Source of the DNA: a virus
Length of the DNA: 64,000 nucleotides
IMG/VR virus record: IMGVR_UViG_3300029787_004704
Location: 1-64,000 of that record
Strand: one strand, 5' to 3'
The position numbers and the translations under genes were made by a program. Within the stretch, counting starts at the first letter, position 1; the number at the start of each line of letters is the position of its first letter. The notes below the pieces were generated by a model that saw only the letters and a list, made by a program, of their open reading frames with translations, was not told where the DNA came from and did not search any database. This document shows, in pieces, positions 6,131 through 13,899 of this stretch.

Positions 6131-8047
6131 ATGCGTCACATATTGCTTAGTCAACCAAATTTTAGAACAGGCCAAGGATCATTTGAATCATACTGGTTGC
6201 CCTATTCTGTGGGGTGCCTATGGGCCTATGCCCAACAGCATGACACCATAAGATCTGCATATACAGTGCGAGACATTGTGTTCCGTAGGCATGACATTGA
6301 CTCATATGTGGGTGATCTTGAGTCAGTGGATGTGGCATTTTTCTCTCTGTATATGTGGAACAGGAACTATCAACATCATCTTGCTCGTGCTGTTCGAGCC
6401 AAGTATCCTCACTGTGTGATTGTGTACGGTGGACCTGAAGTTCCAAATCCTATGCCTGCTGATTGGTTAGACACACACCCATGGATTGACACAGTGGTGC
6501 TTAACGAAGGCGAACTTCCTTTTGTTGACATACTAAACACTTTGGCTGATGGCGACACTGTGGCAACTCAGTATGAAGGGTCTCGCATGACTGATCTAGA
6601 TGTGCCATCGCCCTACACCACAGGCGTGTTTGATTCTATCATTAGGTCAAATCCAGAAGTGCAGTTCAACGCCACCATAGAAACCAACAGAGGCTGTCCG
6701 TTCTCTTGCACATTCTGTGACTGGGGATCACTTACATATTCTAAGATAAAACAGTTTCCTATGCACAAGGTTATGGCAGAACTAGACTGGGTGGCTCGAA
6801 ATCGCTTGGAGTACATCACTATTGCTGATGCTAACTTTGGTGTGTTGTTCAAACGCGACATGCAGATCACTGATCGATTGATTGAACTGCAACAGAACAC
6901 AGGTTATCCTACTGTGGTAAATGCAACATGGTACAAGAATTCATCGGAACAGGTACTGGAGATTGTAAAAAAGTTTGCAGGATCAGGATTCAACAGAGGC
7001 ATGACCCTATCTATGCAAAGCATGGATGACACAGTATTGGAAAATATCAAACGCAAAAACATGGAGATATCCAATCTCAAACATATTTTTGATCAGTGTA
7101 ACAGACAGGACATAAAGAGTTACACAGAACTTATCTTAGGTCTGCCACACGAAACATATGATACATGGTGTGATGGTTTGTGTAGTGTGATTGAAGCAGG
7201 ACAGCATGGGGCTATAGAAACTTGGCTATGCCAGATATTGATCAACGCAGAACTAAACACACCACAACAGAAAGAAGAGCATGGCATATCTACTGTTACA
7301 GTGTATGACTATGTGACTGCCAATTTAGATTCAGATGGCATATCAGAAACTTCAGAACTGATCAATTCAACCAAATACATGAATACGGATCAGATGATTG
7401 AATCATGGACATATGGTTGGATGATCATTAACTTCCATTGTTTTGGTTGGAGTCAAGTGTACACGAGACTAGCCAATCAACGTGGTGTGTCTTACAGAGA
7501 GCAGTATGATCTACTGTTTAAACAAATACGTGAAGATGTTGGTATAGTGGGCCATACATACAGACAAGCAATGGCTACAATTGATCAGTATCTACGCACA
7601 GGCAAAGGTGCATCAGCTGGACACATGATACAGTATCGAGCACAATCTCAATTACATCTGCATCGCGCCGAGGTGATTGCATTTATTGATTCTGTGTTTA
7701 CTGCTGAATATCTCAATCTCACACCAAATCAGTATCTAGATCTACAGCAGTATCAACATGCATACACCACTGATCCAAACGCAACATATCCTTATAGTCT
7801 GCAGTTGAAACACAATTGGCCAGATGTATTGTTGGGAGATGACATTGTGGAGACAAACTCCGGTGAGTATATCGTGGACTGTCTTGAACATAATGTGCCA
7901 CCGGACGAATATGTAAATAGATTGTATTATCGTAGACGTCAAGGATGGGGCAAGTCTGTGATAACTAAAACAAATATAGTGTCCCAAACAGATTCAAATT
8001 GGCAAGCTATTGATTACAAATCAATTGCTCTATCAACTCCAGCGTAA
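6131..8047 (+). CDS. B12-binding-type radical SAM enzyme
   Basis: 638 aa. The N-terminal ~130 residues have the layout of a cobalamin-binding Rossmann domain (VDVAFFSLYMWNRNY, VIVYGGPEVPN, VVLNEGELPFVDIL). The radical SAM cluster motif follows as CPFSCTFC (Cys189, 193, 196), which binds the [4Fe-4S] centre. Such enzymes catalyse methylations or rearrangements at unactivated carbons. The last 14 codons are encoded by a fragment identical to part of the tRNA-Thr gene at 2243, read on the opposite strand from the tRNA, so the original C-terminus may have been replaced. Base composition is richer in G+C than the genes just upstream, suggesting a separate origin. Confidence 0.85.
   Translation: MRHILLSQPNFRTGQGSFESYWLPYSVGCLWAYAQQHDTIRSAYTVRDIVFRRHDIDSYVGDLESVDVAFFSLYMWNRNYQHHLARAVRAKYPHCVIVYGGPEVPNPMPADWLDTHPWIDTVVLNEGELPFVDILNTLADGDTVATQYEGSRMTDLDVPSPYTTGVFDSIIRSNPEVQFNATIETNRGCPFSCTFCDWGSLTYSKIKQFPMHKVMAELDWVARNRLEYITIADANFGVLFKRDMQITDRLIELQQNTGYPTVVNATWYKNSSEQVLEIVKKFAGSGFNRGMTLSMQSMDDTVLENIKRKNMEISNLKHIFDQCNRQDIKSYTELILGLPHETYDTWCDGLCSVIEAGQHGAIETWLCQILINAELNTPQQKEEHGISTVTVYDYVTANLDSDGISETSELINSTKYMNTDQMIESWTYGWMIINFHCFGWSQVYTRLANQRGVSYREQYDLLFKQIREDVGIVGHTYRQAMATIDQYLRTGKGASAGHMIQYRAQSQLHLHRAEVIAFIDSVFTAEYLNLTPNQYLDLQQYQHAYTTDPNATYPYSLQLKHNWPDVLLGDDIVETNSGEYIVDCLEHNVPPDEYVNRLYYRRRQGWGKSVITKTNIVSQTDSNWQAIDYKSIALSTPA
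8007..8032. repeat. Direct repeat copy 2 (tRNA-Thr fragment in radical SAM gene)
   Basis: 26 bp identical to 2274-2299, same orientation. Flanking sequence does not fold as a tRNA: no T arm or acceptor stem can be drawn. It is therefore a fragment, not a second gene. It encodes the C-terminus of the radical SAM protein. Confidence 0.85.
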
Positions 8048-8052
8048 CTGGA

Positions 8053-9006
8053 TTATTCACACAATTTTTTTAAAATATTTTTATTATGCTCGCACTGTGA
8101 TCTAGTCTTATTCCATATGTCTTGCCATGAAATATTATGCAGTATATGATCTATTACATTACATGTTTCATCAACTCTAGTCCAGCCAGATGACTCATCG
8201 TACTCTTCGGACCATGCATGATTGAATGTTTCAAACCCTTGTTTATGTAACCAGTCAAGGTAGCCGGGTGCCGCAAGTGCAACAAATGGCCTGCCTCTAA
8301 GCATGGGTCTAATAATTTTTTCTGATAGACAGTATTCATTTTCCATTACCGATTCGCATACAATTTCGAGACAAGTATTATTGTATGCAGGATAAGAAGA
8401 CCAATGGAAGTCACCGTCATACAATTGATTGTGTGTTTGAACATCGCCGATATCATCTATCAAAATATTATCACGACTACACCATGCTGAAAAAACATCA
8501 TGCCACTTACTATCAGGTCTTGTTTCCTTCCAGAAGGTATCTAGTCCTTGTTGATCCATAAAGTTTTCGCTTAACTGATAAGATATTTTTACGCGGTTAC
8601 GATGATGATACCAACACCAAGCTGTCACTGCTGTGCGTTGCCATGTAGGTCTACCAATCATGTGCAACAGCATAGGACCTGAATCAGGCTCTGCTTGATT
8701 TAACGCAACTGATGGATTGCCTAAGTTTCTAAAGGCATACCTATCTTGCATTATTGGCATGTTGTATTGTTTTGGATCTATAACTGCAAAAATTCCGTCT
8801 AACACACACGTCTCGGGATCTATATTCAAATAATGACATGCAGATTTTATCATAGGCCATATATCAATAAATGAAACATCCCATGACACAAATGTTCGAT
8901 TGTGCGTTGATGCTGATAGAAAATTTAAAACAGCTACAAAAAAATCTCCTGTTTCTGTTTTATTAAAATGTCTAGACAAATAATTATCTACATTAAAAAT
9001 TGTCAT
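8053..9006 (-). CDS. Putative glycosyltransferase-like protein, ITEK family member A
   Basis: 317 aa. The C-terminal third has the pattern shared by five genes in this window: LEIVCES, then CLSEKIIRPMLRGRPFVALA, then YLDWLHKQGFETF. This resembles the donor-binding end of GT10-type fucosyltransferases (a TEK motif followed by a glycine-rich turn), but assignment to a CAZy family is not certain. N-terminal halves diverge, as expected for different acceptors. It overlaps the start of member C-terminal neighbour B (9003-10016) by 4 nt, ATGA-coupled. Probably modifies a surface glycan. The start ATG at 9006 is the only one fitting the coupling. Confidence 0.55.
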   Translation of the reverse strand: MTIFNVDNYLSRHFNKTETGDFFVAVLNFLSASTHNRTFVSWDVSFIDIWPMIKSACHYLNIDPETCVLDGIFAVIDPKQYNMPIMQDRYAFRNLGNPSVALNQAEPDSGPMLLHMIGRPTWQRTAVTAWCWYHHRNRVKISYQLSENFMDQQGLDTFWKETRPDSKWHDVFSAWCSRDNILIDDIGDVQTHNQLYDGDFHWSSYPAYNNTCLEIVCESVMENEYCLSEKIIRPMLRGRPFVALAAPGYLDWLHKQGFETFNHAWSEEYDESSGWTRVDETCNVIDHILHNISWQDIWNKTRSQCEHNKNILKKLCE

Positions 9007-10016
9007 ATGGTGGTCAATCTCTTTATTTTTTTAGCAACATGTTGCAGATAAGATGGGCCTGCTTGTATCTGTTGCAGTCTCGTCTTGTTGTGATTAACAA
9101 TATGTTGTAGTTCATCTAGATGTTTGCCTGCTTTAAGAAAATGATCAACAGCAGATAGACACATCTTGATTCTAGTTTCAAGATCAGTTTCGCTATCATA
9201 TGACTCATCAATATAAGGATGAAACGTTTTGAATCCCATTTGTCGTAATCGTCTAAGATAGCCATAGTGACCCACAACCACAAATGCTTGTTGAGCCGCA
9301 ATTGGTTTCATAATTTTCTCAGTAATGAAAAATTTATTGTGGCTGGTCTCAGGCACAATTTCTAAAATACATTCTTGGTGCCATCTTTCCAGTATACAAT
9401 CGGCATTAACTTTCAATGCAGTATCAACGATATCTGATCTTTTTTTTATGCGTGGCCTAAACATTTTTGAAACAACTGCATCATGTTCTTGTGTAATTTG
9501 ATCATAAACAAACCAATAAGGTTTATAATCAAACAACGGCTGTATGTGCTTTGTCACAAGATCACGATGCACAGCATGTCTTCGCATGGTGCAACACCAA
9601 CCTTTTCTTTGGAGCAACGTCTTACTGTCAGTCTTGGGTACTGGTTGACTCCATACAAACTGACTCCATGGTGAAGAAATATGTTGTGGACTACTGTGTG
9701 GTATCAGTGCATCACCTATGAACGTTTTATTTTGTGTTACAACATCTTGATAATATCGTGCATACAATAATGAAACATCAACATCATAATAGTATGTGTG
9801 ATTGTTTATAGTAATCCAAGGACAAAACTTTGGTTGGGTTTTATCACGTGATACGATCTGCATCCGAACATTCAATTCGTTTGCCAATAGAATTGCTTCG
9901 AGTGGGCCTTGCACCAAACTGTTTGGCATCGGAAGTTTTTTGTTTCGTCTTATCTGTGCTCTAGGTATATCAACACCTGTACCCGGCTGATACACATTGT
10001 CATTCGTCATCATCAA
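9003..10016 (-). CDS. Putative glycosyltransferase-like protein, ITEK family member B
   Basis: 337 aa. It shares the C-terminal signature ECILEIVPETS, FFITEKIMKPIAAQQAFVVVG and YLRRLRQMGFKTFH with member A downstream. Three ATGs in a row (10016, 10013, 10010) make the exact start uncertain; all overlap the stop of the SGNH gene at 10000. It is read in one leftward operon with the SGNH-like gene and the nucleotide-sugar dehydrogenase, which supports a sugar-transfer role. The adjacent pair A/B may come from an old tandem duplication, though the N-terminal halves are now dissimilar. Confidence 0.55.
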   Translation of the reverse strand: MMMTNDNVYQPGTGVDIPRAQIRRNKKLPMPNSLVQGPLEAILLANELNVRMQIVSRDKTQPKFCPWITINNHTYYYDVDVSLLYARYYQDVVTQNKTFIGDALIPHSSPQHISSPWSQFVWSQPVPKTDSKTLLQRKGWCCTMRRHAVHRDLVTKHIQPLFDYKPYWFVYDQITQEHDAVVSKMFRPRIKKRSDIVDTALKVNADCILERWHQECILEIVPETSHNKFFITEKIMKPIAAQQAFVVVGHYGYLRRLRQMGFKTFHPYIDESYDSETDLETRIKMCLSAVDHFLKAGKHLDELQHIVNHNKTRLQQIQAGPSYLQHVAKKIKRLTTI

Positions 10017-10731
10017 ATATACGTTTCACTATTTCATCATACAGCAGTTTGTGTCCATTGCGATCAGGATGTTGCCCGTCACGTGCAAACCATTCGTGGT
10101 CGTCACGTGCTGTATTTTTCTTTATCACAGCATCCATTACCTTCACAGTTTGGTTTTTATCTTGCCCGTCGAGCGTGTTTACTAACCATTCAACATCATC
10201 CCATTGTGAATCAGCGGCCGTCGCGGTGAACTGATCAATCCATGATGGCCATAACACGTTGATACCAAGTGCTTCATATGGGGCAGGATTCAGACTGCAC
10301 AGTCCCCCAACCACCCAAAAGTCTTGTCCTTGAAAGTTTTTGTGTATCTCAGATGCCAACCATGTATCGTAATCATCTGCTAGTTTTTGCCAATCATGGT
10401 GTTGGTTCCACCAATACAGCCATATCTTGTATCGGTTTTGATCTATGTTGTCATCAATAGCCTGTAATGGATGGAATAATAAATCTCTAATTGGATCGGT
10501 CTTGACCAATAACCAATGCATCACATTCATATCTTTCAGATGTGTCAGATTCTTTAAAGCATCACGATTGCTTAATCCATTCTGTCCTACATTGATAGTT
10601 TGATAATTGTTAGACTCTAGATAAAAAGATAAACCTCTGTGTGTAATTTGATATTCATCGCCCACATGTGAAAACTCTCCTTGTGTGTACGAACAACCTG
10701 ATACAGCAAGATTATAATACCATCTAGGCAT
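10000..10731 (-). CDS. SGNH-hydrolase-like protein
   Basis: 243 aa. Block I is seen as LAVSGCSYTQGE near residue 10, where Ser would be the nucleophile in a GCS variant of GDS. The C-terminal RDGQHPDRNGHKLL supplies the Asp/His block. INVGQNGLSNRDALKN fits block II/III with Gly and Asn oxyanion residues. The start codon overlaps the stop of the nucleotide-sugar dehydrogenase as TAATG. Likely an esterase acting on glycan acyl groups; substrate unknown. Confidence 0.65.
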   Translation of the reverse strand: MPRWYYNLAVSGCSYTQGEFSHVGDEYQITHRGLSFYLESNNYQTINVGQNGLSNRDALKNLTHLKDMNVMHWLLVKTDPIRDLLFHPLQAIDDNIDQNRYKIWLYWWNQHHDWQKLADDYDTWLASEIHKNFQGQDFWVVGGLCSLNPAPYEALGINVLWPSWIDQFTATAADSQWDDVEWLVNTLDGQDKNQTVKVMDAVIKKNTARDDHEWFARDGQHPDRNGHKLLYDEIVKRIFDDDE

Positions 10732-11891
10732 TACTTTCTTCCGTAGTGTACAACTTTAATTTTATCGTAGAATGTATTGTATTTTCTGTACATGTCGACA
10801 ACTACAGATCCTTCTGCAAAGTTGCCTGCTGAATAGTCAACTGGATGTGCTAACAGATACACTGCAGGAGAAACACTGTATTGATCATATGTAACTTTTT
10901 GTCCTGCTTGTTCAACATAGTGTCCAACCAACATTGATGTTGAACCATCTGTTAGATTAGTTTCTGGTTTGAATGATTTACCTAATATGTGTACAGGCAA
11001 ATTGTGACTTAATAATTCTTTGGCAACATTTTCTGCTTGTATCTCTCTTGCCTGCATAATAGATTTGAATAGGTCATAACCTAGATCTAATTTTTCTGCT
11101 AACCAACTCAATGCAATATTATCTCTAGGATGACATGGTCCGCCATCTCCCATTCCTGGTTCCATATACTTGTCTGATACAATTCTGTCTGCATGTCTAA
11201 GAGACTCTGCTATCACAGTTGGATTAGCATGTCCAATTTTGTTTGTAACATCTTGAATCATATTGGCAATGCCTACCTTGGCTGAAATATATGTGTTGTG
11301 GAATATCTTTATACACTCTGCTTCTTCCCATGTACCTAATGTAGTGTGTGGTATTCTTTTTGTTTGCACTGTTTTATAAAACTCTACCAACTTGTCTGCT
11401 TTCTTTTTATTCTCTTCAGTTGGGTAACGATCAAATCCTAACATCATAATGTCTGGAGCAAGAAAGTCTTCGGTCACTGTACCCATAGCAATCAGATAAG
11501 GATTGTAAACAAATCGATCACCAATGCCAAGTTCAGTTAACATTGGCCTAAGTGTGCCTGGAAGCACAGTTGATATGTTTACTATCATTGCATCTTTAGG
11601 AGCATACTCTACAAGATGTGTTAGTGTCTTTTTTAAATATTGATAATCAAAGTCTTTAGTAGGCAATTCAGATGAAGGAGCTTCGCCTCCATATGCTGGA
11701 TCATGTGGAGTAGGCACAGCAATAAAAATTATTTCTGAACCGTTACAAGCATTGAATAATGAATTACAAATTTGTATTTTTTCATTTCTAATATTGGTAT
11801 CAACATCATAACCTTTTACATCATGCTGTTCAGCCATTACTTCCGCAACTGGTAATCCTAGTTTACCTAGTCCTATCATTGTCACTTGCAT
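10731..11891 (-). CDS. UDP-glucose/GDP-mannose-type nucleotide-sugar dehydrogenase
   Basis: 386 aa. The N-terminal NAD-binding motif GLGKLGLPVA lies at residue 7. The middle domain carries EEAECIKIFHNTY with the conserved Glu, Lys and Asn, and the catalytic Cys253 lies in GGPCHPRDN. The family oxidises the C6 hydroxyl of a nucleotide sugar to a uronate in two NAD-dependent steps. The C-terminal domain (HILGKSFKPETNLTDGS) is complete, and the length fits the family's short members. The start overlaps the stop of the tiny basic protein gene (TAATG). It would supply a uronic acid donor to nearby transferases. Confidence 0.88.
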   Translation of the reverse strand: MQVTMIGLGKLGLPVAEVMAEQHDVKGYDVDTNIRNEKIQICNSLFNACNGSEIIFIAVPTPHDPAYGGEAPSSELPTKDFDYQYLKKTLTHLVEYAPKDAMIVNISTVLPGTLRPMLTELGIGDRFVYNPYLIAMGTVTEDFLAPDIMMLGFDRYPTEENKKKADKLVEFYKTVQTKRIPHTTLGTWEEAECIKIFHNTYISAKVGIANMIQDVTNKIGHANPTVIAESLRHADRIVSDKYMEPGMGDGGPCHPRDNIALSWLAEKLDLGYDLFKSIMQAREIQAENVAKELLSHNLPVHILGKSFKPETNLTDGSTSMLVGHYVEQAGQKVTYDQYSVSPAVYLLAHPVDYSAGNFAEGSVVVDMYRKYNTFYDKIKVVHYGRK

Positions 11892-12037
11892 TATCTTGCC
11901 TTTCCTTGCCCGCGATATGCTTTGAAATTTCTACGTTTGTGTTTGTTCTTGGGTCTTGTTCTAATGCTGTGACCAATGCTAGTTCTTTTTCTTACAGGAG
12001 TTCTGTATGCTGAAGTAGTATTGCCACGTGCTTTCAT
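11891..12037 (-). CDS. Tiny highly basic conserved phage protein (48 aa)
   Basis: 48 aa, about one third Arg or Lys. It carries the runs YRTPVRKRTSIGHS and RPKNKHKRRNFKAYRGQGK. A closely similar small basic protein is familiar from T4-like marine phages, where its role is unknown; the charge suggests nucleic acid or capsid binding. The stop TAA overlaps the ATG of the dehydrogenase as TAATG. A TAAATA-like stretch lies upstream. Confidence 0.75.
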   Translation of the reverse strand: MKARGNTTSAYRTPVRKRTSIGHSIRTRPKNKHKRRNFKAYRGQGKAR

Positions 12038-12071
12038 ACACTAATTTATACTTTAAATATATTGGGCGTTG

Positions 12072-12620
12072 TTAATATGGCACTAATGAATTTAGAAAAT
12101 CCTCAGATGCTTTGTTGGCGTTTCTAGATATAATTCTATGCCACATTTTTGATTTGCGTTTATAGTTGGCCCAAACTATTTCGTTGTATTCGTCTTCTAA
12201 CCAAATTTTATTATCCACTTCAGCATCTAGTTGGCCAGGCTGCCACGAGCAAAATCCTAGCATAATCTTATAAAAAGTAGGCCCTTTTCCACGTGCAATA
12301 TCTTCAGCAATCTGTTCATTGAATGTGATTGCACAGTAATCATTCATTTGATTACTGCCTGAGATCATATAATCTAAACTGTGAATAATGGTAACTTTTT
12401 CTGTGGCCATAGGGCCACCACAGTATATTGGTTGTTTAGGCAACACTGTCTTGATCCCATATATTCTACTGATTTGACTGTAATCTATATTCATTACTTG
12501 TTGATTCATTATGAATCCTATGGTGCTGTCAATTTGATTGCCCAACATAATCACGGCATGTTGCCATAGATTGAAGTTATTGGCATTGACGTTTTTGCCT
12601 GACAGTATTAATTCGCTCAC
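12072..12620 (-). CDS. AlgH/UPF0301 (DUF179) family protein
   Basis: About 182 aa from a GTG at 12620. Family motifs are clear: HAVIMLGNQIDSTIGFIMN, IYCGGPMATEKVTIIH, and the typical GFCSWQPGQLDAEV. The bacterial family (AlgH/YqgE) is structurally known but functionally vague; it is sometimes linked to regulation or RNase H-like folds. An upstream ATG would overlap the divergent gene at 12659, so I prefer the GTG, which lies 4 nt after a GTAAATAT box. Occurrence in a phage is unusual but not unique. Confidence 0.75.
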   Translation of the reverse strand: MSELILSGKNVNANNFNLWQHAVIMLGNQIDSTIGFIMNQQVMNIDYSQISRIYGIKTVLPKQPIYCGGPMATEKVTIIHSLDYMISGSNQMNDYCAITFNEQIAEDIARGKGPTFYKIMLGFCSWQPGQLDAEVDNKIWLEDEYNEIVWANYKRKSKMWHRIISRNANKASEDFLNSLVPY

Positions 12621-12624
12621 ATAA

Positions 12625-12632
12625 ATATTTAC
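12625..12632 (-). promoter_or_regulatory. Late-type promoter GTAAATAT
   Basis: GTAAATAT on the minus strand, 4 nt before the GTG of the AlgH-like gene. It fits the spacing seen at other genes in the window. Confidence 0.45.
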
Positions 12633-12658
12633 ATTATAAGTAGTAAGAGTAACAATTA

Positions 12659-13585
12659 ATGAGCACATACAAACTTACATTTTCAACTATGCACAATGCC
12701 TGGGCTAATGACGAAAAGATCAGTGCGGCAGGCCAAGATGCAGGCGATTCTACAAATCCATACTCGGACACAGCATACACAGTAACCCTCACTTTAGACG
12801 GCACACAGGTTGCTGAAGCAGAGGTTGACGGCTCGGCAACATTGTCATTTGATGCTGATCTAAGTGCAGGCAATCATGTCCTGGTTGCAACTTGCTCGGC
12901 TGGAACCGCTGGTGTGGTAATTGATAAGTTTGAAATAGGCTCTAACGAAGTAGTTGCTTCAAGATTAAAATACAACGAAGTAACAGCAGGTGGATCAGAT
13001 TTACTTAGATGGAAACTGTGTCATCCATGGACTAGTTGTGATGAATCATCAACTTATAATGTATGGTGGTCAATGGTCAAAGAAGACGGTTCATTCTTGT
13101 TGAACGCAATGACATATAGACCGCCGCTGTTTGCAGGCAACGAAATGCATTTCAATCTAACAAAACATTCTAACAATGTGTTGTCATTAACAGATACATA
13201 TGCATTTGATCCTGCCTCTGTAAATTTTGATTCTACAGAAACAACCAAATATTATTTGGCAGTGAAACCATCTTCTATAGTTGGATCTGCAGAGCAAGAT
13301 CCAAATAGTGTTGAACTACCAGATAGTTCAACAGATGAAGATTCATCTGCAACTTATGATGGAAGTTCTGCCGCGGATGCGAGCATGGTTGATTCATCTA
13401 CTCCACAATACATTGGCCCGGGCCAGTATGATGAAAATCTTGTGTGGCACAGTGATTCAATTGATGACAGCGATGATACTGCTGACAGAATTGTTATACT
13501 ATCCAAAACAGAATGGCAGAGAGCTAGAATAGTGTACAACTGGTCCAACGCCGGCAATTCAATCACACCAATCACAGTAACATAA
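12659..13585 (+). CDS. Putative virion-associated beta-rich protein
   Basis: 308 aa, Ser/Asp/Thr-rich. The first ~100 residues resemble a jelly-roll carbohydrate-binding module, with VTLTLDGTQVAEAEVDGS followed by AGNHVLVATCSAGTAGV and an IGSNEV end strand. The middle holds aromatic-rich strands (YNVWWSMVKEDGSF). An acidic low-complexity stretch (DSSTDEDSSATYDGSSA) follows before the C-terminal strand. No enzyme motif is visible. It lies next to a small basic gene 1 nt downstream. A structural or glycan-binding role on the virion is my inference; I do not recognise the family. Confidence 0.45.
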   Translation: MSTYKLTFSTMHNAWANDEKISAAGQDAGDSTNPYSDTAYTVTLTLDGTQVAEAEVDGSATLSFDADLSAGNHVLVATCSAGTAGVVIDKFEIGSNEVVASRLKYNEVTAGGSDLLRWKLCHPWTSCDESSTYNVWWSMVKEDGSFLLNAMTYRPPLFAGNEMHFNLTKHSNNVLSLTDTYAFDPASVNFDSTETTKYYLAVKPSSIVGSAEQDPNSVELPDSSTDEDSSATYDGSSAADASMVDSSTPQYIGPGQYDENLVWHSDSIDDSDDTADRIVILSKTEWQRARIVYNWSNAGNSITPITVT

Positions 13586-13586
13586 C

Positions 13587-13808
13587 ATGAGTGCCAACGG
13601 AATATCACATTTGGCCAATAAGAGACAAAGACAAGAACAAAAGTTGGCACTGGCGGCAAGTAAGAGAGCAAGTGAAGGCAAACGTTCTACTTTAAAAAAA
13701 GCACAGATGCCTACGCTGTATTCTTCAGGAGGCAAAAATAATGCCGATGATCGTAAACTGATGCAAGACGGAAGCACACCATTGACTCCTGGGCGACCTT
13801 GGCAATAA
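13587..13808 (+). CDS. Small basic conserved hypothetical (73 aa)
   Basis: 73 aa. Its first two thirds is Lys/Arg/Gln-rich and probably helical (HLANKRQRQEQKLALAASKR), and its end is Pro/Gly-rich (PLTPGRPWQ). It starts 1 nt after the preceding stop, so it is probably co-translated. Unknown function; the charge would allow nucleic acid or core binding. Confidence 0.55.
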   Translation: MSANGISHLANKRQRQEQKLALAASKRASEGKRSTLKKAQMPTLYSSGGKNNADDRKLMQDGSTPLTPGRPWQ

Positions 13809-13840
13809 TTCACTCTTAACATTATAACTTTTACAACCAA

Positions 13841-13848
13841 GTAAATAC
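13841..13848 (+). promoter_or_regulatory. Late-type promoter GTAAATAC
   Basis: GTAAATAC 51 nt before the ATG of the polymerase-like gene at 13900, in the only sizeable gap in this part. The longer leader contrasts with genes that start directly after the box. Confidence 0.45.
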
Positions 13849-13899
13849 TATTACTGTTTGAGTCAAATCAAACATTAGGCAAACACAAGCAAAGGCAAT

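Noticed and set aside
8001-8050. Possible second tRNA-Thr
   Set aside because: Only the anticodon arm and half the D arm match; no T arm or acceptor stem can be drawn, so it is a fragment.
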